DNA of 64,000 nucleotides from Hetaerina americana (GCA_022747635.1 JAKTNV010000006.1:67108590-67172589); one strand, 5' to 3'; counted from the first letter of the stretch, positions 1 to 12,429 are shown. Made by a program: numbers and translations. Notes: generated from the letters alone by a model not told the origin.

Positions 1-815
1 TTAATAGATAAAAAATTCCACACTTCTGTACATACAGGTATAAAACCGACCAACAAAGAACAATACTAACATTATGGCAGTTGCCAGCCATATCACACCA
101 AATGCTCCATTCCTTATTCCCTTTTCATAAGAGGACACAGAATCTGCAATCAGCCCAACTCCCTTGATAAATTCCCCTCAAACATACAGAACAGAATCCT
201 CCAATGTGGTTATCCTGAATCCCTCCTGAACAAAATAATTGGAATAAATAAATGAAAGGACTAACTTTGTAGTTCTACACGAAGTTAGTCCTTTCATTTA
301 TTTATAATGAATCGGTTCCATAAAGTTATGCCAGAAACCATCAATTATATTAAAATAATTGGAAGACATGCTTAAACTGCCAAATCTTCCTCCACCACCG
401 AAACTCACCTTATTTAAATTTGTACCATATACTATCCTGGCCTAGAGTCTCTGAGATCAATCCTAAAAAAACTATACCCCATCCTCAAGAACCACAACTT
501 TAATACCAACCTTTTTCCCAAATGTCCCTCCATTACTTTCAAACGCCAAACCAACTTATCTGATATCCTCAAATCAACCAATCCACTCCATAAATCCCCA
601 CCTCATCCCAAAGCTACTCCCATTCCCTGTGATAATCCTAGATGCAAAACATGTCCTCTTTTCAAAATCCAAACCCCTGAAACTGGATGAATAAATCCTC
701 ATCGTAAATGCTAGATCAATATTAAAGCGGAATTTATTCATTTAACCTATTCAATAACAAATCACAATCAATTCCTATGCTTATTCACCATTTGTTCTAG
801 TACTGATTAAATTTT
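1..815 (+). pseudogene. Penelope-like retroelement fragment (RT C-terminus to GIY-YIG linker), degraded
   Basis: Conceptual translation from about base 125 gives a stretch resembling the end of a Penelope-like reverse transcriptase (LFIRGHRICN, then ILQCGYPESLLNK). After a nested insertion comes a PYYPGLESLRSILKKLYPIL-like segment and then PSITFKRQTNLSDILK, followed by the cysteine motif CDNPRCKTC (about 610-645). This cysteine motif is characteristic of the linker between the RT and the GIY-YIG endonuclease in Penelope-like elements. Downstream residues resemble the start of GIY-YIG but carry stop codons. Frame changes and in-frame stops show that the copy is dead. The upstream part lies outside the window. 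A second fragment of the same superfamily, the C-terminal end, is at 30.6-31.1 kb. The superfamily call rests on the motif order and is fairly secure; clade assignment was not attempted. Confidence 0.72.
244..351. mobile_element. 108-bp hairpin-bearing insertion inside the Penelope-like fragment, with 12-bp target duplication
   Basis: The 12-mer aaaataattgga occurs at 232-243 and again at 352-363, exactly flanking this segment. This is a probable target-site duplication. The insert starts with a long hairpin: 22-bp arms at 244-265 and 284-305 enclose a smaller stem, tgtag/ctaca, with a two-base loop. The insert interrupts the Penelope reading frame. It may be a short end fragment of a related Penelope-like element, since such elements make variable target duplications and have structured terminal repeats. 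No hammerhead core was recognised. Confidence 0.6.
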
Positions 816-1216
816 TTTTATTACTATATATCCCCCCCTTCACGAAAAGTAGGCAATATGTAATTGCTCATTTGAATGACTCGAAAGAATTGAATCATGC
901 GGGTCTTTGAGCCGCTCCCATGAAAGAGTTGGCTCTTTCCATCATATACACAAATTAGTAGTGAAAACTAAAATTGAATTAACTGTCAACAAAGATCCAA
1001 GAGCCCTGAGGTGGGAGGAAGCAAATGCAAAAAGAATGGAATCATAAGGGTCATCGAGCCTACCCAAGAATTAGTTGGCTCTTCCCATCATTTTTCTGCA
1101 CGGGTGGATACTGACAAAACTGAAATAAACTAACTGATATCAAAGATCCAAGACCTGGGGTTGGAGGAAGCAAAAGCAAACAGAGAAATAAAAACTTAGA
1201 ATTTTTAACGATTTCC

Positions 1217-1289
1217 CAGGGTGCTGCAACATTACTTCCTTTTTTATAAAGAAACCCCTTTTTAAAAAGGAAGTGATGTTACCGCACCC
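1217..1289. mobile_element. Tiny foldback MITE, copy 1
   Basis: A 73-bp imperfect inverted repeat. The left arm begins cagggtgctgcaacattac at 1217 and the right arm ends gttaccgcaccc at 1289. The arms are separated by only about 20 bp and pair with a few mismatches. The same terminal motif (gggtgcggcaacataacttc type) bounds the 76-bp element at 60298-60373, so this is a dispersed family. No TA duplication is evident at this copy. Confidence 0.55.
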
Positions 1290-2384
1290 AATACATTTAT
1301 CCCGTGCACTCTCCGCTGCGAACAGTTCATGGGTGGGCCTATAGGGGACTCTGTGGTTTTATTCATGCTAGTGCCATCTGCTGGCAGGTGAGCGAGCTTA
1401 ATAATGCGCTGATTTTCCGCGGTCAATCCAGTTAATACAATATCTTCTCGCGCCGTTTGTACCTTTTGCAACTTTCTGCATTTATACTAACTAAAAAAAG
1501 TATTGTAAGTGAATAACGGCCTACAAGAGGGTGAAGGTTTGTTGGAAAAGAGACCTTCTTCAAATGTAAAAAATGATAAAATCACTTCTTATTCGAATCA
1601 GATAGAGATAGATATCTTTTTGCCCCAGCAGCTTATCCTGCATGTAAAAAAAATCTTATAGTACATATACGGAAATGAAAAATATGATGCCGAAAAGTGG
1701 AAGATTAATGCAAAATCTATGTACTATGATAGTAAGTACAGTTCATCCCCCGATAATTTTATATACTATATGTGAGATATTCTCTGATCTTCTGTTCTAA
1801 ACCGTACAATTAATTGTGTCAAACTTGACTCACTCGAACAGAGTTCTTATTTTTCCCCGATTTTCAATAATCACATTTTAATAGCAAAAGGTAGAGTTTT
1901 TTTATTTTATTCGTCTGTATTAGTAAACTAAATCAGTCATTATTGTCAATAATTCAGAATTAATGAGTTTTTTCTTTTTCTCTCGTCGTTAGTGGCAAAA
2001 GATGATGTCGCTTTTTATTTTTCGTGTTTTTTCCCCAGTGATCTTTTAATAAAGCTTAATTTTTTCCTGGCTTGCCCACTAACTGTTAAAACTAAACGTA
2101 CACGCGCCGCACCAGCGGTGTTTCGTATTTAGGTCAACTGCTAAATCAACTCTCTAATCTGTGAACGACTGCACAGTCAGCAGATATGCGGCATTTACCA
2201 TTAGCAACGGTGATATTGTTGCTAATACATAAAAGGAATAAACATGTTCTGTGACATTATCTCGAGGAACACCTGATATGACTTTATTTATATAGCATTA
2301 ACCTCAAAACAGAACAGCTTTTTGGCCATTATATCGGATTTTTTAACATGAAAATAACAATGAAGACAATTAAAATACGCAAGC
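1290..2384. other. Unrecognised AT-rich DNA
   Basis: No protein, RNA or repeat homology recognised. A 69-codon minus-strand frame at 1262-1471 runs through the MITE terminus and has no recognisable domain. Confidence 0.4.
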
Positions 2385-2475
2385 CCTAGGTGGAAGATAA
2401 CCCACCCAGGGAATGGATGTCGCGACCTCCGGTTTGACAGGCGGAGGCAGTACCCAGCCGCGATAACATTAGAGC
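2385..2475 (-). mobile_element. tRNA-headed SINE remnant
   Basis: On the minus strand this reads as a tRNA-like head: cgcggctgggtactgcc (A-box side) then cctccgcctgtcaaaccgg and ggtcgcgacatcca, with the B-box eroded, followed by a ctgggtgggtt body. The order matches tRNA-derived SINE heads. The copy is short and diverged. Confidence 0.4.
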
Positions 2476-2479
2476 TTAT

Positions 2480-4675
2480 ACCATCTATGTAGAATTTTTA
2501 AACGTAATCACTGAAAATTTCTTATATTCAGCATAAAGTATTTATAACTACTCCATGGACGTTGTAACTTTTTAAAAGATTTTTAATACATTTTAGAAAA
2601 ACTGCGATGTTTAAGAGGGAGTAATTTATCTCTCAAATTCTGACGATACCTGCAGGGAACAATGTGCGATAAACTTAACTTCCAGAATTAGCTATCAGTT
2701 GTTGGTTATCATTAGTGGTGGCATAACACCCCACGCCACGCGCAACTGTAGAAATGCCGGCGTCCGCGGTGCGGCAGTAACTGGCCGCTGGTTGGTCTTC
2801 CTCCACTCAAGAATTTGGCAATTGTGATCTTCCTCGTTGTCATTTCTTGTATAAAATTCATTTTATAGGCTAACTTGTCTGTTTATTTATTGATGTTGAA
2901 TAAATAAACATCACAAAAGTGTAATTTATGACTGTGAAATGGACGAAGATAATACAATCACAACTTGAATTTCTCGTATTACGGTAAACTCAGCTTTCTC
3001 CTTCTGATAATCGAACCAAGAATATTTAAGATTCGCTTGTACATTTATATCCTAACTTATTCTAGAAATTTCAAAGATTGTCCAAACAAAACTTGTTCGA
3101 AAACATTCGTCCTTTTACTTTCTATATATTTACACCTATGTGGTTCAACTTGCTCGTACAATATCCATTTTCTTCCACAATTTCAAGTTGATAACTTGGA
3201 GAAAGTCGTATTGGCGAAATAACTGATAAGCGTGTATTTCGGCAATTGAGATGCATTCACGTTGTCTCACAAATTTTTTTGCAGCTAGGTAATGGCGCAA
3301 ATTCAACTAGAATAAAATGCTTTCTTTCGGGCTAGTTTTCACAAAAAGTTGTTTTCACCTTTTTGAGAGAGAACTTGAAAGCGACTATCAACTAAGTGCT
3401 GACGGTTTGGAGTGAAGCGAGTGCGAACCAAATGTTGTCAAGTTAATCAACTCCCGAAATTCAGGAATTTCGACAGAAAAAAAATTTCACGGTAACTCTG
3501 AATCCGGTTTTCATTATCTACTTAAATGTCTTTAAGTTCAAGGTAACCAAAATTCACGAACTGAAGTTAAGAGTTTCTCTCACGTTCTCTCTTATTAATA
3601 GATCAGAGCTTTCGTCGTCCATTGTTGATATAAAGATTCTCGTGCTTTCCGCCTCAGGATTTTGATTTCACCAGCGCGCCTTCTCCAATGCCAGAGACTT
3701 CATCAGGCTATAAACGAGTCGCCGAAACCAATCTGAGAAGATTGACCCCAAACGCGACAAAAACGCATCCTACCAAATATTACAGGGATGGTGGATAAAA
3801 ATATAAATAGTGCGAAATTAGGGGGAGTACTACTTCACAGCAAATATCTAGCCACTAAAACGTATTGCGCAGTGTAAAAGTCGAGAATAGAAAGGTAACC
3901 AAGGACGTAGGCGAGAATGGATGCCGAACATCGGGAAGACGGGTCAAGCGGTCAAGACCGGAAGAAAGTAACGTAACCCTACAATCTACGACTAAATTCT
4001 GTATTATATTCATTGATTCTATCCATTGTACTCTAGCAACACCCCTTCTAAATCCACAAAGCAAACAAATATGTACATCCTCGATGCATTCTATTTGTCT
4101 GTCGATTCGTGGCCTCATAACTACTACGGTACCACTTCCCTGAATCCAAACTGATCATCCCCTAAGTATTCATTTTCCCTGATCCCCATCCAATTATTCA
4201 TCGTCCTATTTTCTATCATAGCTGTTTACGAAATCAAACTTATTATTCTATGTTACCATAAATAGAGATTTAGAATTCATAGACATATTTTAAGTAGCAC
4301 TAAAATAACTGCACTAGTATACTTGATATGCAACTTGGAAATAGTGCAGCTCTGATTTAGGTTTTAATTTATACTGAAGCTCTTTACAAATCACATGATA
4401 CTGCACGTCGTGAGAGGTGCGCCTAAACATGCATTGTCCTTTTCAAACACTCGTGGAGAGATAAATTTCTGAGTAAGTGTAGTGTGAGATTGATGAGATG
4501 AGATGAAAATTATGCTCTTTCTCTTTCAATTACCATTTAACCAAATACAGAAGATTTCGGCTTATCTACTTATCTATCGGCAGAATATGTCTATGAATTA
4601 TTTGTAATTATTGGTAGTAAATAGCAATACTCGGAGTGGTATGTGTACTTTATAATATTCTGGTTATATGTAAAT
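2480..4675. other. Unrecognised AT-rich intergenic DNA
   Basis: Short open frames occur on both strands but none has recognisable domains or coding-like composition. A locally GC-richer patch at 2700-2820 holds no identifiable gene. Confidence 0.4.
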
Positions 4676-4740
4676 CTTACCTGGCAGGCTGTCGCGAGGA
4701 CATGTGGCAGGGGTTGTTGTGCCACCAGGTATTAGATTAA
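4676..4740 (-). repeat. LINE 3'-end repeat scrap
   Basis: The core tgtcgcgaggacatgtggca plus gttgtgccaccagg matches a module repeated at 5.3, 20.2, 23.7, 25.4, 32.4 and 33.8 kb. In the better copies it abuts a catctac tail, which marks a LINE 3' end. Confidence 0.35.
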
Positions 4741-5289
4741 TCAGTGATTAACGCCATTCTACATCATTTTAGTGTTCCGAATGGTCCATTGGCTAAATCT
4801 CTGAAGTAAATTTAATACATCAGTTTTGGTCAGAAAATATAGAGTACATTTTGAAAATTATGTCATGTGATGGAAGAGAAGACTATTCCTTCAAAGTCAG
4901 GGGGATAGATTGCAAAGCGGTTACTTTTATGATCCATTCTTTCCGAGGACGGTAAAAGAAAGATGCGCATACACATGACCTTGGAAATAAGGAGTATCAG
5001 TAATTAGGTAGAGCAGGCTAAAAAGGCTTCCTTTTTTGTTTTATTTTTAACATTTTTGCGTCGATGTGGGAATTGCCTTCTAACACCAGCCACCTGTTTT
5101 CGAAAGAGTTGGTGTTTTTCTTTCATTTTTTTTGTATAGTTGCGTATTACTCTTACTTAATGCATAAGAAATATTTTATAGGGTTTGCAGGTTTTTTCTT
5201 TGTTTCCACATGCATAACACTCGTAATTTTTTTATGCCTAATATGACAGAATTTTTGAAAAAAACTACGAATATTTCAAGTGCGGTACG

Positions 5290-5395
5290 TAACCGCAACT
5301 CTTCGCATCCTGTGCATGCTTGATGCAGATGCACCCCCTGCCACACCACACCATTCTGTTGGCTTGAAGGATATGATGTAGATGTAGATGAAACA
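5290..5395 (+). repeat. LINE 3'-end repeat with gatgta tail
   Basis: A short module (gcaccccctgccacaccac) runs into gatgtagatgtagatg at 5376-5391. The simple-sequence tail marks the 3' end of a + strand LINE fragment. The same module appears in opposite orientation at 20.2, 23.7, 25.4 and 32.4 kb. The 97-codon minus-strand frame over this region is a by-product of the repeat. Confidence 0.45.
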
Positions 5396-5639
5396 TACAG
5401 AGCCCTTGCCGAAATTTCCCTATGCTCCCATAATGTATGGTAGGATGGCAAGATTTTTCTCGTGGTCATGAATAAATATATGTATACTGCCTATCCCAGT
5501 CCAAAATAAACTCTATAATTCGTCGGAAGAAGCTGGGTTGCTCTTAAGGATCTAAAGATCCTTCTTCAAGAAAGTGGAGCATTCATCGATGACAACACAC
5601 GCATGACGGCTTAAAATGTTATTTTTCTAACCTTTTGTT

Positions 5640-6560
5640 CGTCCACCACTTCTCCTTACCGTCCTGAATCCTCCACTCGGCCCCTCCTCTCCATTTTAGT
5701 ATTGGAATGAGGGTGCACGGGAGATTAGCAGCTCCTGCCGAACGAAAACCAAAGCGACGAGGAAAGAGAGCCGTGGAAAGAAGAAAAAGGTTGCCCAGGG
5801 ATCCCAGCTCCAACCTCACTCCACTCCCTGCCCGTCTATCTCTCTCACAGGCTCGCGCTGAATATGTGCCTCCACTTTCGAGGGTAGGAGAGACCCCTCG
5901 CCTTCCTCCATCTCTTCCCCTCGGCATTTCTGCGGTGGGCGTGGGGGTCGACCCTTTATTTGAGGAGGGAGAACAGGACCCCACTTCGGAGGCTTGCCGT
6001 ATTTTCACCATTCTCGTCTCCCGCCCTTCTCCTCACCCCGGACGCCCCCCCTCGACTTCACACCTTCCTCCAGCTCCGCTCATTGTGCGACAGGGCAAGG
6101 GCCTTCGTCCTTCCCTCAATCTCCGCAGGTAATTCGAATATTGCAGCCTCTTTTCGGGGCCCCAAAAAGGAAGCGTGACCGAGTTGCGGGCCAGGGTGAG
6201 GGAGACAGGCCTAAGCAATCGTCGTGGCAGAAGTGACACACTGGAGGGAAGCGTGGGTGTTGTTGGGACTCGGTCCTCGAGGTAAAAGGGAGGTGGGGGC
6301 AGAAATGGAGGGGGGGAGGAAGAGGTGGTGATGGGTGATCCCAGGGTCCATCCTGCTTCGCATCTCCCCTCATCCCACTTGAAAGCGTGCAAGTTGAGGA
6401 GAGTGGCCGGGAGGGCTGGGAGTGGCGGACGTGTAAATACCGTTGCAATTCTTTCTTGGGCTGAATGGCAGAACGTCTTGAGAAGACCTCCGGTAGGAAG
6501 ATCAAGAGGGAATGGGGGAGTTGAGTTGGGACCACTTGATAGGAGGGCGGAAAAAGTATT
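5640..6560. other. GC-rich island with overlapping open frames
   Basis: This block is clearly richer in G+C and CpG than its surroundings and is open in several frames on both strands (for example + 5707-6132 and - 6116-6535). The peptides are low-complexity Pro/Arg/Ser strings with no domain, as expected from base composition. It could be a CpG-type promoter, a UTR or a noncoding exon; the sequence does not decide. Confidence 0.4.
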
Positions 6561-6599
6561 TCAGGGTCCCGAATAATACGGAAACTATCTTGCTATTTA

Positions 6600-8020
6600 G
6601 AATCATTTAGTTTCTTTTGCACGATCAAATAATCTGCTGGAAGAAAGTTTTCTACATTTGTATAGCTAATTAATGCATAAATATAAAAGTAACATATTTC
6701 TCGAAAGTGAAATGACTAATTGTTTCGTTTTGTCATAATGGTTTACGTACTAAAATCATGGGAAATCACCATGCAAATTTAATTCTCAGTCATGGGTTAT
6801 CAATCCATAGATAGATTTATCGTATAGCAGTTTCCTAAACTGTCCAAGTGCAAATCCAACCATTTCTTCGCAACTCCTTGCGGTGGAGTATTCGTATTCC
6901 ATTTCTTGATTAACACTTAGTCTTCATCTATTTCTAATTGTTCATTGTTAAGGCTCCAACAATTATGTTCTTCTCATTAATTGTCATGCCTCGCGATTGC
7001 TTCAATTGATTTTCTTCTTCTTTTGAGTTACTTCCGTCAGCTTATTTCTTCGACTTCGTTTTCAAGTACTTCTGAACCAAAATTCTATCACTTCACTTTT
7101 AATATCCTCTGCTGCTCCAGTCATCCAAGCTTGAAAGCACAGAATTAGAAAAGTGAACATACACACAACGTTTAAATTACGTGCTTTTTGTTGCTGATAG
7201 CTTATTTGAGAATGTTTTTTCCTTTCTCTATTCTGCTTACCATCTCCGATTCTTCAATTGCTGGTAGCTGTCTAAATACTAAAAAAAATATTGCTGTCTA
7301 AAAACTAAAATTTTTACGCTTTATTCTCCTTTCGTAATCTTATTTAATTATTATATTCCCTGACTCTACTTTAGACCATCGCCATTGGTTATTTTAATTT
7401 ATATTTAGGTTGAAATGTTTCATACCTATCTCCCTACAGCTAGTTTTGTTGAAAGGATTTTTTTTCTGCTCTGTTAATATACGTAGTATTGTTGCCCGCT
7501 GTTCGCAGCATGTTTATTCTGTTTCTGTTTTTATGGATGCCGCATTTTATCTTTTCTTTGCCTTAATATGATTTCTCAATATTTGCATAAAATATGAAAG
7601 ACGATAATGACTACCTTTTGCATCTTTCCTCTCTCTTTACTTTTGGCTCCTCAGCTTCACAACATGAATTACTGCTGGGTGCTCTAAACATGCAGAGCGG
7701 ATCACTCTTTTGGTTAATTCGATCCAATCTTTTTTAGAAAACATAGCATATAATAAATAGGAATCTTTTATATAATTCTATTGTAATAATAATATTAAAT
7801 GAAGTATATTTATGAGTGGCAATCGATCACAGACAAATTCTTGCGTATTATAGGTTTTTCCCTTTATTTCAAACCTGTTGGTTGTATTTATCTATCAGAT
7901 ATTAATCCAGCGAGGAAACATCGGAGGGCATAAATGTGATAGTATCAATAGGAAGGTTATTCAGTGAAGCAATATCTAGAATTTTATATTTCATAAATGT
8001 AGTTATTAGGAAAAGAGATC
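6600..8020. other. Unrecognised AT-rich intergenic DNA
   Basis: No gene, RNA or repeat recognised. Confidence 0.4.
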
Positions 8021-8029
8021 GTTGGCTGA

Positions 8030-8125
8030 GGTATTTTGCGCTAATGGAGATAAATCGAGAGATCCCCGGTCAAGGCGAATGATTTTTATACTCTGAAATT
8101 TTTGCACCGAAATAGAGAGTAAATA
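8030..8125 (+). mobile_element. Partial copy of the caaggcgaatg tRNA-headed SINE
   Basis: Carries ccggtcaaggcgaatgattt and then tatactctgaaattt, the head-to-body junction of the family seen in full at 19298-19565. The 5' tRNA half is badly eroded. Confidence 0.5.
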
Positions 8126-8199
8126 GAAGTTTGGAGAAGGATGGAGGAAGGATGATGCTAAATCCGTCGCCGGTACTTGCTTGTACTTGTACATGGCAC

Positions 8200-8345
8200 A
8201 TCGGGCGAGTGCCTGTCTTCACTTCCTTCTCACGGCTCCAGTTAGATGCTGGAATAATATTGGAAAGACTCGGTCACCGCCGGGATTTGAAACGAGGTCC
8301 TAGAAATGGAAGACGGAGCATTAGCTTCCGCGCCCACACGTGCCA
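8200..8345 (-). mobile_element. tRNA-headed SINE remnant related to the 61.8 kb SINE
   Basis: The minus strand reads gtgggcgcggaagctaatgc (A-box side), then a B-box-like gtttcaaatcccggcggtg. The same head organisation is seen at 62035-62108. The body is not clearly preserved. Confidence 0.4.
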
Positions 8346-8414
8346 TGCGTTAAAAGTGTAATTATATTAGCCTATATAAATTTATTAGAGACATATTATT
8401 ATGACTATCGGCTA

Positions 8415-8990
8415 CAGGGTGCGTTCCAAAAGTAATGCAGTCATTAAAAGAAGTAATTTATTGAAAGTGGGTCGCGGTGGTCCAGGGGGTAGAGCGCTGG
8501 ACTACTGACCAGAGGGTCCAGGGTTCGATTCTCGGGAAAGTGCCTGGGCACCTGCAGCTCCACCCAAGCTATGTGATTTTTCGGGTACCAGATCTTCCTG
8601 GGAAACCATAACCGGCTCAGGGGAAGTAACTGGCCCCCCTATCCTGATGTGTGAAAACACGCCGTCGTGCTTAGTGCTGGGTACTGCCATCATCTACCAA
8701 ACCGACCTTCGGGTTGATTACTGTTTTTATGGTTTTTTATTGTTTAATTTATTGAACAGATCTGCACAAAAACTTTAAATTATGTGTGTAACCTGCATGT
8801 TCTGAGACAAAGTATATCTCCAAAAGCATTCACAATTTGCTCACTCTTAGTCTCATATGGATCCATAAGCCTTATAAGCTCATACATAGATGGATGATGC
8901 AAACCTCCTTTGGCGGCAGGCCAAACATGAGTAGTCGGGTCATCAGCTCCAGTTTCCCTCTTCACTTCCATGTGACATTCAGCGGACGGC
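8415..8990 (+). mobile_element. DNA-transposon end fragment interrupted by a SINE
   Basis: After a TA at 8413-8414 the sequence begins cagggtgcgttccaaaag, which looks like a mariner-type terminal repeat. When the SINE at 8466-8744 is removed the fragment continues into 8757 onwards. No matching right terminus was found. A 63-codon minus-strand frame inside has no recognised domain. The right limit is a guess. Confidence 0.35.
8466..8744 (+). mobile_element. Complete tRNA-headed SINE with 12-bp target duplication
   Basis: The tRNA-like head starts near 8471 with A-box gtggtccagggggtagagcg and B-box ggttcgattct (about 8522). It is followed by a roughly 200-bp body (cacctgcagctccaccc, then gtgatttttcgggtaccag) and a T-rich 3' end. 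The 12-mer taatttattgaa at 8454-8465 recurs at 8745-8756, a clean target-site duplication that fixes both ends. A second copy in opposite orientation is at 63847-64000. RNA polymerase III transcription from the internal boxes is expected from the structure. Confidence 0.85.
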
Positions 8991-9079
8991 CCTTAAAATT
9001 TGTCCCATTTTGAGGAAAAATTGGTTGGCAATTTCTTTCCATAAAAGGTCTTTAAACGTTTCTCACGCAGTAATTCCAT

Positions 9080-9790
9080 TTTCATCTCCTAAATGCCCTT
9101 CCGCCCTTTTAAAAAGCCCCATCCCGCAATCCCTCAAGAGATCCACCCACGTCGACAGTGTCGTAACTTTAGAAGTTTCAGAATTTCTATAAACCCCTCG
9201 AAAGCTGCCGTCCGCAACCTCAGTCCCCCATTCGGAATAAATGCTTTTCCTATCGGGTATGGCGCGAGGCTTGCGGGCCGGAGGGCGGGCCGGGAAGGGA
9301 GAAGGCGAGGGAAACGACTCCTCTGCCGAAAGAGAACCTCCCGTGAGGGAATAAAGCGAGAAGGATGGACCTTTAAAAACCCATGTTTTATCGCCATCCG
9401 AACCTTTTTTTTCGTCCCACCCTCCCCTCGTAAGAAGCTCCCCCATTTTATTTTCTCAATTCACGGCGAATTCGAGTGTGCTCAACTGTGGGGAGGACCA
9501 TTTTTCGAGCTGCGGCGTCGGAGGGTGGGATGGGGGCGGCCGGAAGAGACGAATGAATGGGACCTTGTGAGGAGGGGGCGAGGGAGGGCAAGGCACTTGT
9601 GGGACAGAAGGGAGAAAGACAAATATTAGGACGTCTGAGTAGAGTGAGGGAAAATAGCCGTGTCTTCCTTAGGAATCCGTGCGAACGTGAGGCTTCGTGT
9701 GGAGTGCTAAGGGGGTAGGTGTGGAAAGTGGAAGTTGGGGAGTGGGGAGAGGCGGGGGAGAAGGCGCGTGGTTGAACTTGGGGGAAGCAG
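9080..9790. other. GC-rich island with overlapping open frames
   Basis: CpG-rich block with long open frames on both strands (+ 9093-9629, - 9448-9846). Their peptides are Arg/Pro/Ser-rich without domains. The mirrored openness suggests composition, not coding. Confidence 0.35.
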
Positions 9791-9879
9791 GCTTCGGGTT
9801 TGAGCAAAAAGACATATTTCGCCCATCGTAAGAATTCGTACACCAATCCGACCCTAAACCATCAGTCAACACCATTTAA

Positions 9880-12420
9880 AAATAAGAGCATCCACAGAGT
9901 AAATAGGAATAGCACCTATTTATAGTGCCATTACTGCTCCCTTTTAAACAACAGATCCTTCAACTTAACAAATACGAAAAAACTTGTCTTTGACAGTCGA
10001 GTGAGTCGAATTATAGATTGTGTATTTCAATGACATGACAGTGACAATGAAAAAGAAACTTTCGCATTATGTCACGACAAAAATTGGCGAAAACTTGCTT
10101 ATGAATTGCACACATAACTTCCATGTTCAATGCGGACAATGGTGGAATTATTTGATTAGGTAACTTGTTTTTCCTGAGCAGGAATCTATTTAGAGCTCGC
10201 AATACCATTTGCGAATGAGGTGACCAATAGGATGAATCCTAAGAGTTGAAATAAACTTCCTTGAGCAATTACGCCAACTAATGTATTTCCTCGTAATTTT
10301 CCCTCGATAAGGGTATACGAGACGAGCATTTAATGCACGGGAAATATTTGACAAAGCCGAGGAGTGCTTATTTAATTGTTCGGTTAAAACTTCGATGACT
10401 TTTTTAGTATCAAGAATGATCCCAGAGAGATGATTCGCGACTCATCGGTGATGAATTCCCGACACATGAGAATGGGAATTACATTCAACTAAGAGGGTCG
10501 TATTTGGCAAAGTAGTCGATCCTCAGCATGATTCGACTGACGTCTTTAGAACTCTGTGATGAACGATGCCATTAGTTCTACTCAACTTCAATTATGTACG
10601 AAAAGTGAATTATTCAATTATGTTCAATTATTCAATTATTATTCAATTATGTAATTTTCAACGGATAGCTGAAGAATAAAATTCATCACTTGGATGCAAT
10701 GATGGAAAAAATTTTAAAAGATAATTTCCATTTCTTCAATCTAAAATATGAAAATTTACCTAACATGCAAAGTATTTGTCAGCTGAAGGTCACAGTTACA
10801 GTAGAGCATTTGCATCTTACCCTACTAACTATCTCGAGGGTTTGTGACTAAGCGCTAGGTCACTCCGAAATCATAGTCATTAGTGATTCATGGCATTTGG
10901 GAAGTTCCAATGGCCGTACATTACGTTTACTACTCTTGTCATAAAAAAATGCGTGCATGGGAAACATGATTCATACGTCAATCTCTTGGAAAGTCAATTC
11001 CCTTTAACTTTTAATGCGGACCAATGTTATGCGGTGCTTAAGTTACTCCTTCTGTGTAAACGTTAAACTTGAATGATTTGTCCTCATCTGAGATCCTTAT
11101 TATAGGTAAGTCAATTTCATTTCAAAATACATTCCTTCCTCCATATGTTGATAAATTGTGCATTATTGTTCCAATTTTAAAGATTAATGAGCAGATGGGT
11201 ATGTGTAAGTGAAGAGAAGGACACAGGAAAGGAAAACATGGCGGAGAGGAGACTTCCATGGACCTGCCAACCACGGCAGATAACCTATGATGATTAGCTG
11301 AAAAGTCCGCCAGCAAGCATAAGATCCACCCTATTTTATCGGCGCCATTATTAAAAAAAAAACATTTACGTACTTAATAACCCTTAATTTTTCAATACCA
11401 GCCGGAAGAAATTTAATTTGTTTCGGAAAATGAGATAATATTGAATTTATTTCCTGCCTTTATGTGCCCATTGAACTTGTTAACATATTGCGTGAATAAT
11501 GCGTTGCTTCCCAGCTTGTTATTGCCACAACTTTCTCATTTAAAGATTTGAGGCGCAATCACACAATGTAATAAATGTGTTTTCGCTATTTCAGGACGTT
11601 TGGGCAATAGGTTGGCTATATTCTCTAATTAAATTCATTAAAATATTACTTATCAGTGAAATTTGTTACGGTAAAATTATCAATGCGTGTAGTACTCTAT
11701 TCAACTCATACGAACTGAATGAATACCATAAAACAGGCAGTTAAATATAGGGAAATAACCTCTTTATTTGACTTTCAAGGCCTCCCATATATTTACAGAC
11801 ATTTAGACCGTCCTGGCTTTATGTTTTTCTTTATTTTTCTCTTTATTTTTATTCTAAGAATTTGGAGCTTTCACCCGTTAAATTACAATTTTTCAATTAT
11901 AATTTCATTGCTTTTCACCGGATAATATAGTCGATATCGCATTGGCTCATGAAGACAACGTTTTTCTGCGTCTTGGTGCAATAAATACGAGACAATATTA
12001 ATTTTGCGTCTAAGAATTTCTTACATATGCTAATGTTCTAACCCCTGTCAAGGAGAGAATATGAAAGTCGAAAATGGATGGTTTAGGGTCTTGGTTGAAT
12101 GGAGAAGGAATGCAGTTGAATCTCATGAGCAAGAACGTACAAGGGGTGTCCGATTTATCGCTTCATTGATCACACAATTGAAATAGCGAACCCTCGAGAT
12201 CGGTGTGAAAGTGTCCAACGCGGTTGCTACTTTGTCGTTTTTATTCATACGAGTACCGACGAGAGATGGCGAAAAGGTGCAGGTGTGGTTGGGTTCGTCG
12301 AAGCAAATTGCGCTCTTGAATTAAAGATGCGGAGTGTAGAAATTCGAGTGGTAATGCCAATTAGGAATGAGTGCACAGGCAGGGTAACCTAAGATTCTGT
12401 GGTAGATTAAAGCGATTAAG
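9880..12420. other. Unrecognised AT-rich intergenic DNA
   Basis: No recognisable gene or repeat. A small attcaattat direct repeat lies near 10610-10645. Confidence 0.4.
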
Positions 12421-12429
12421 GGAACAAGC

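Noticed and set aside
1262..1471. 69-codon minus frame as a transposase N-terminus
   Set aside because: It lies outside the 73-bp MITE apart from its final residues, and no helix-turn-helix pattern could be recognised.
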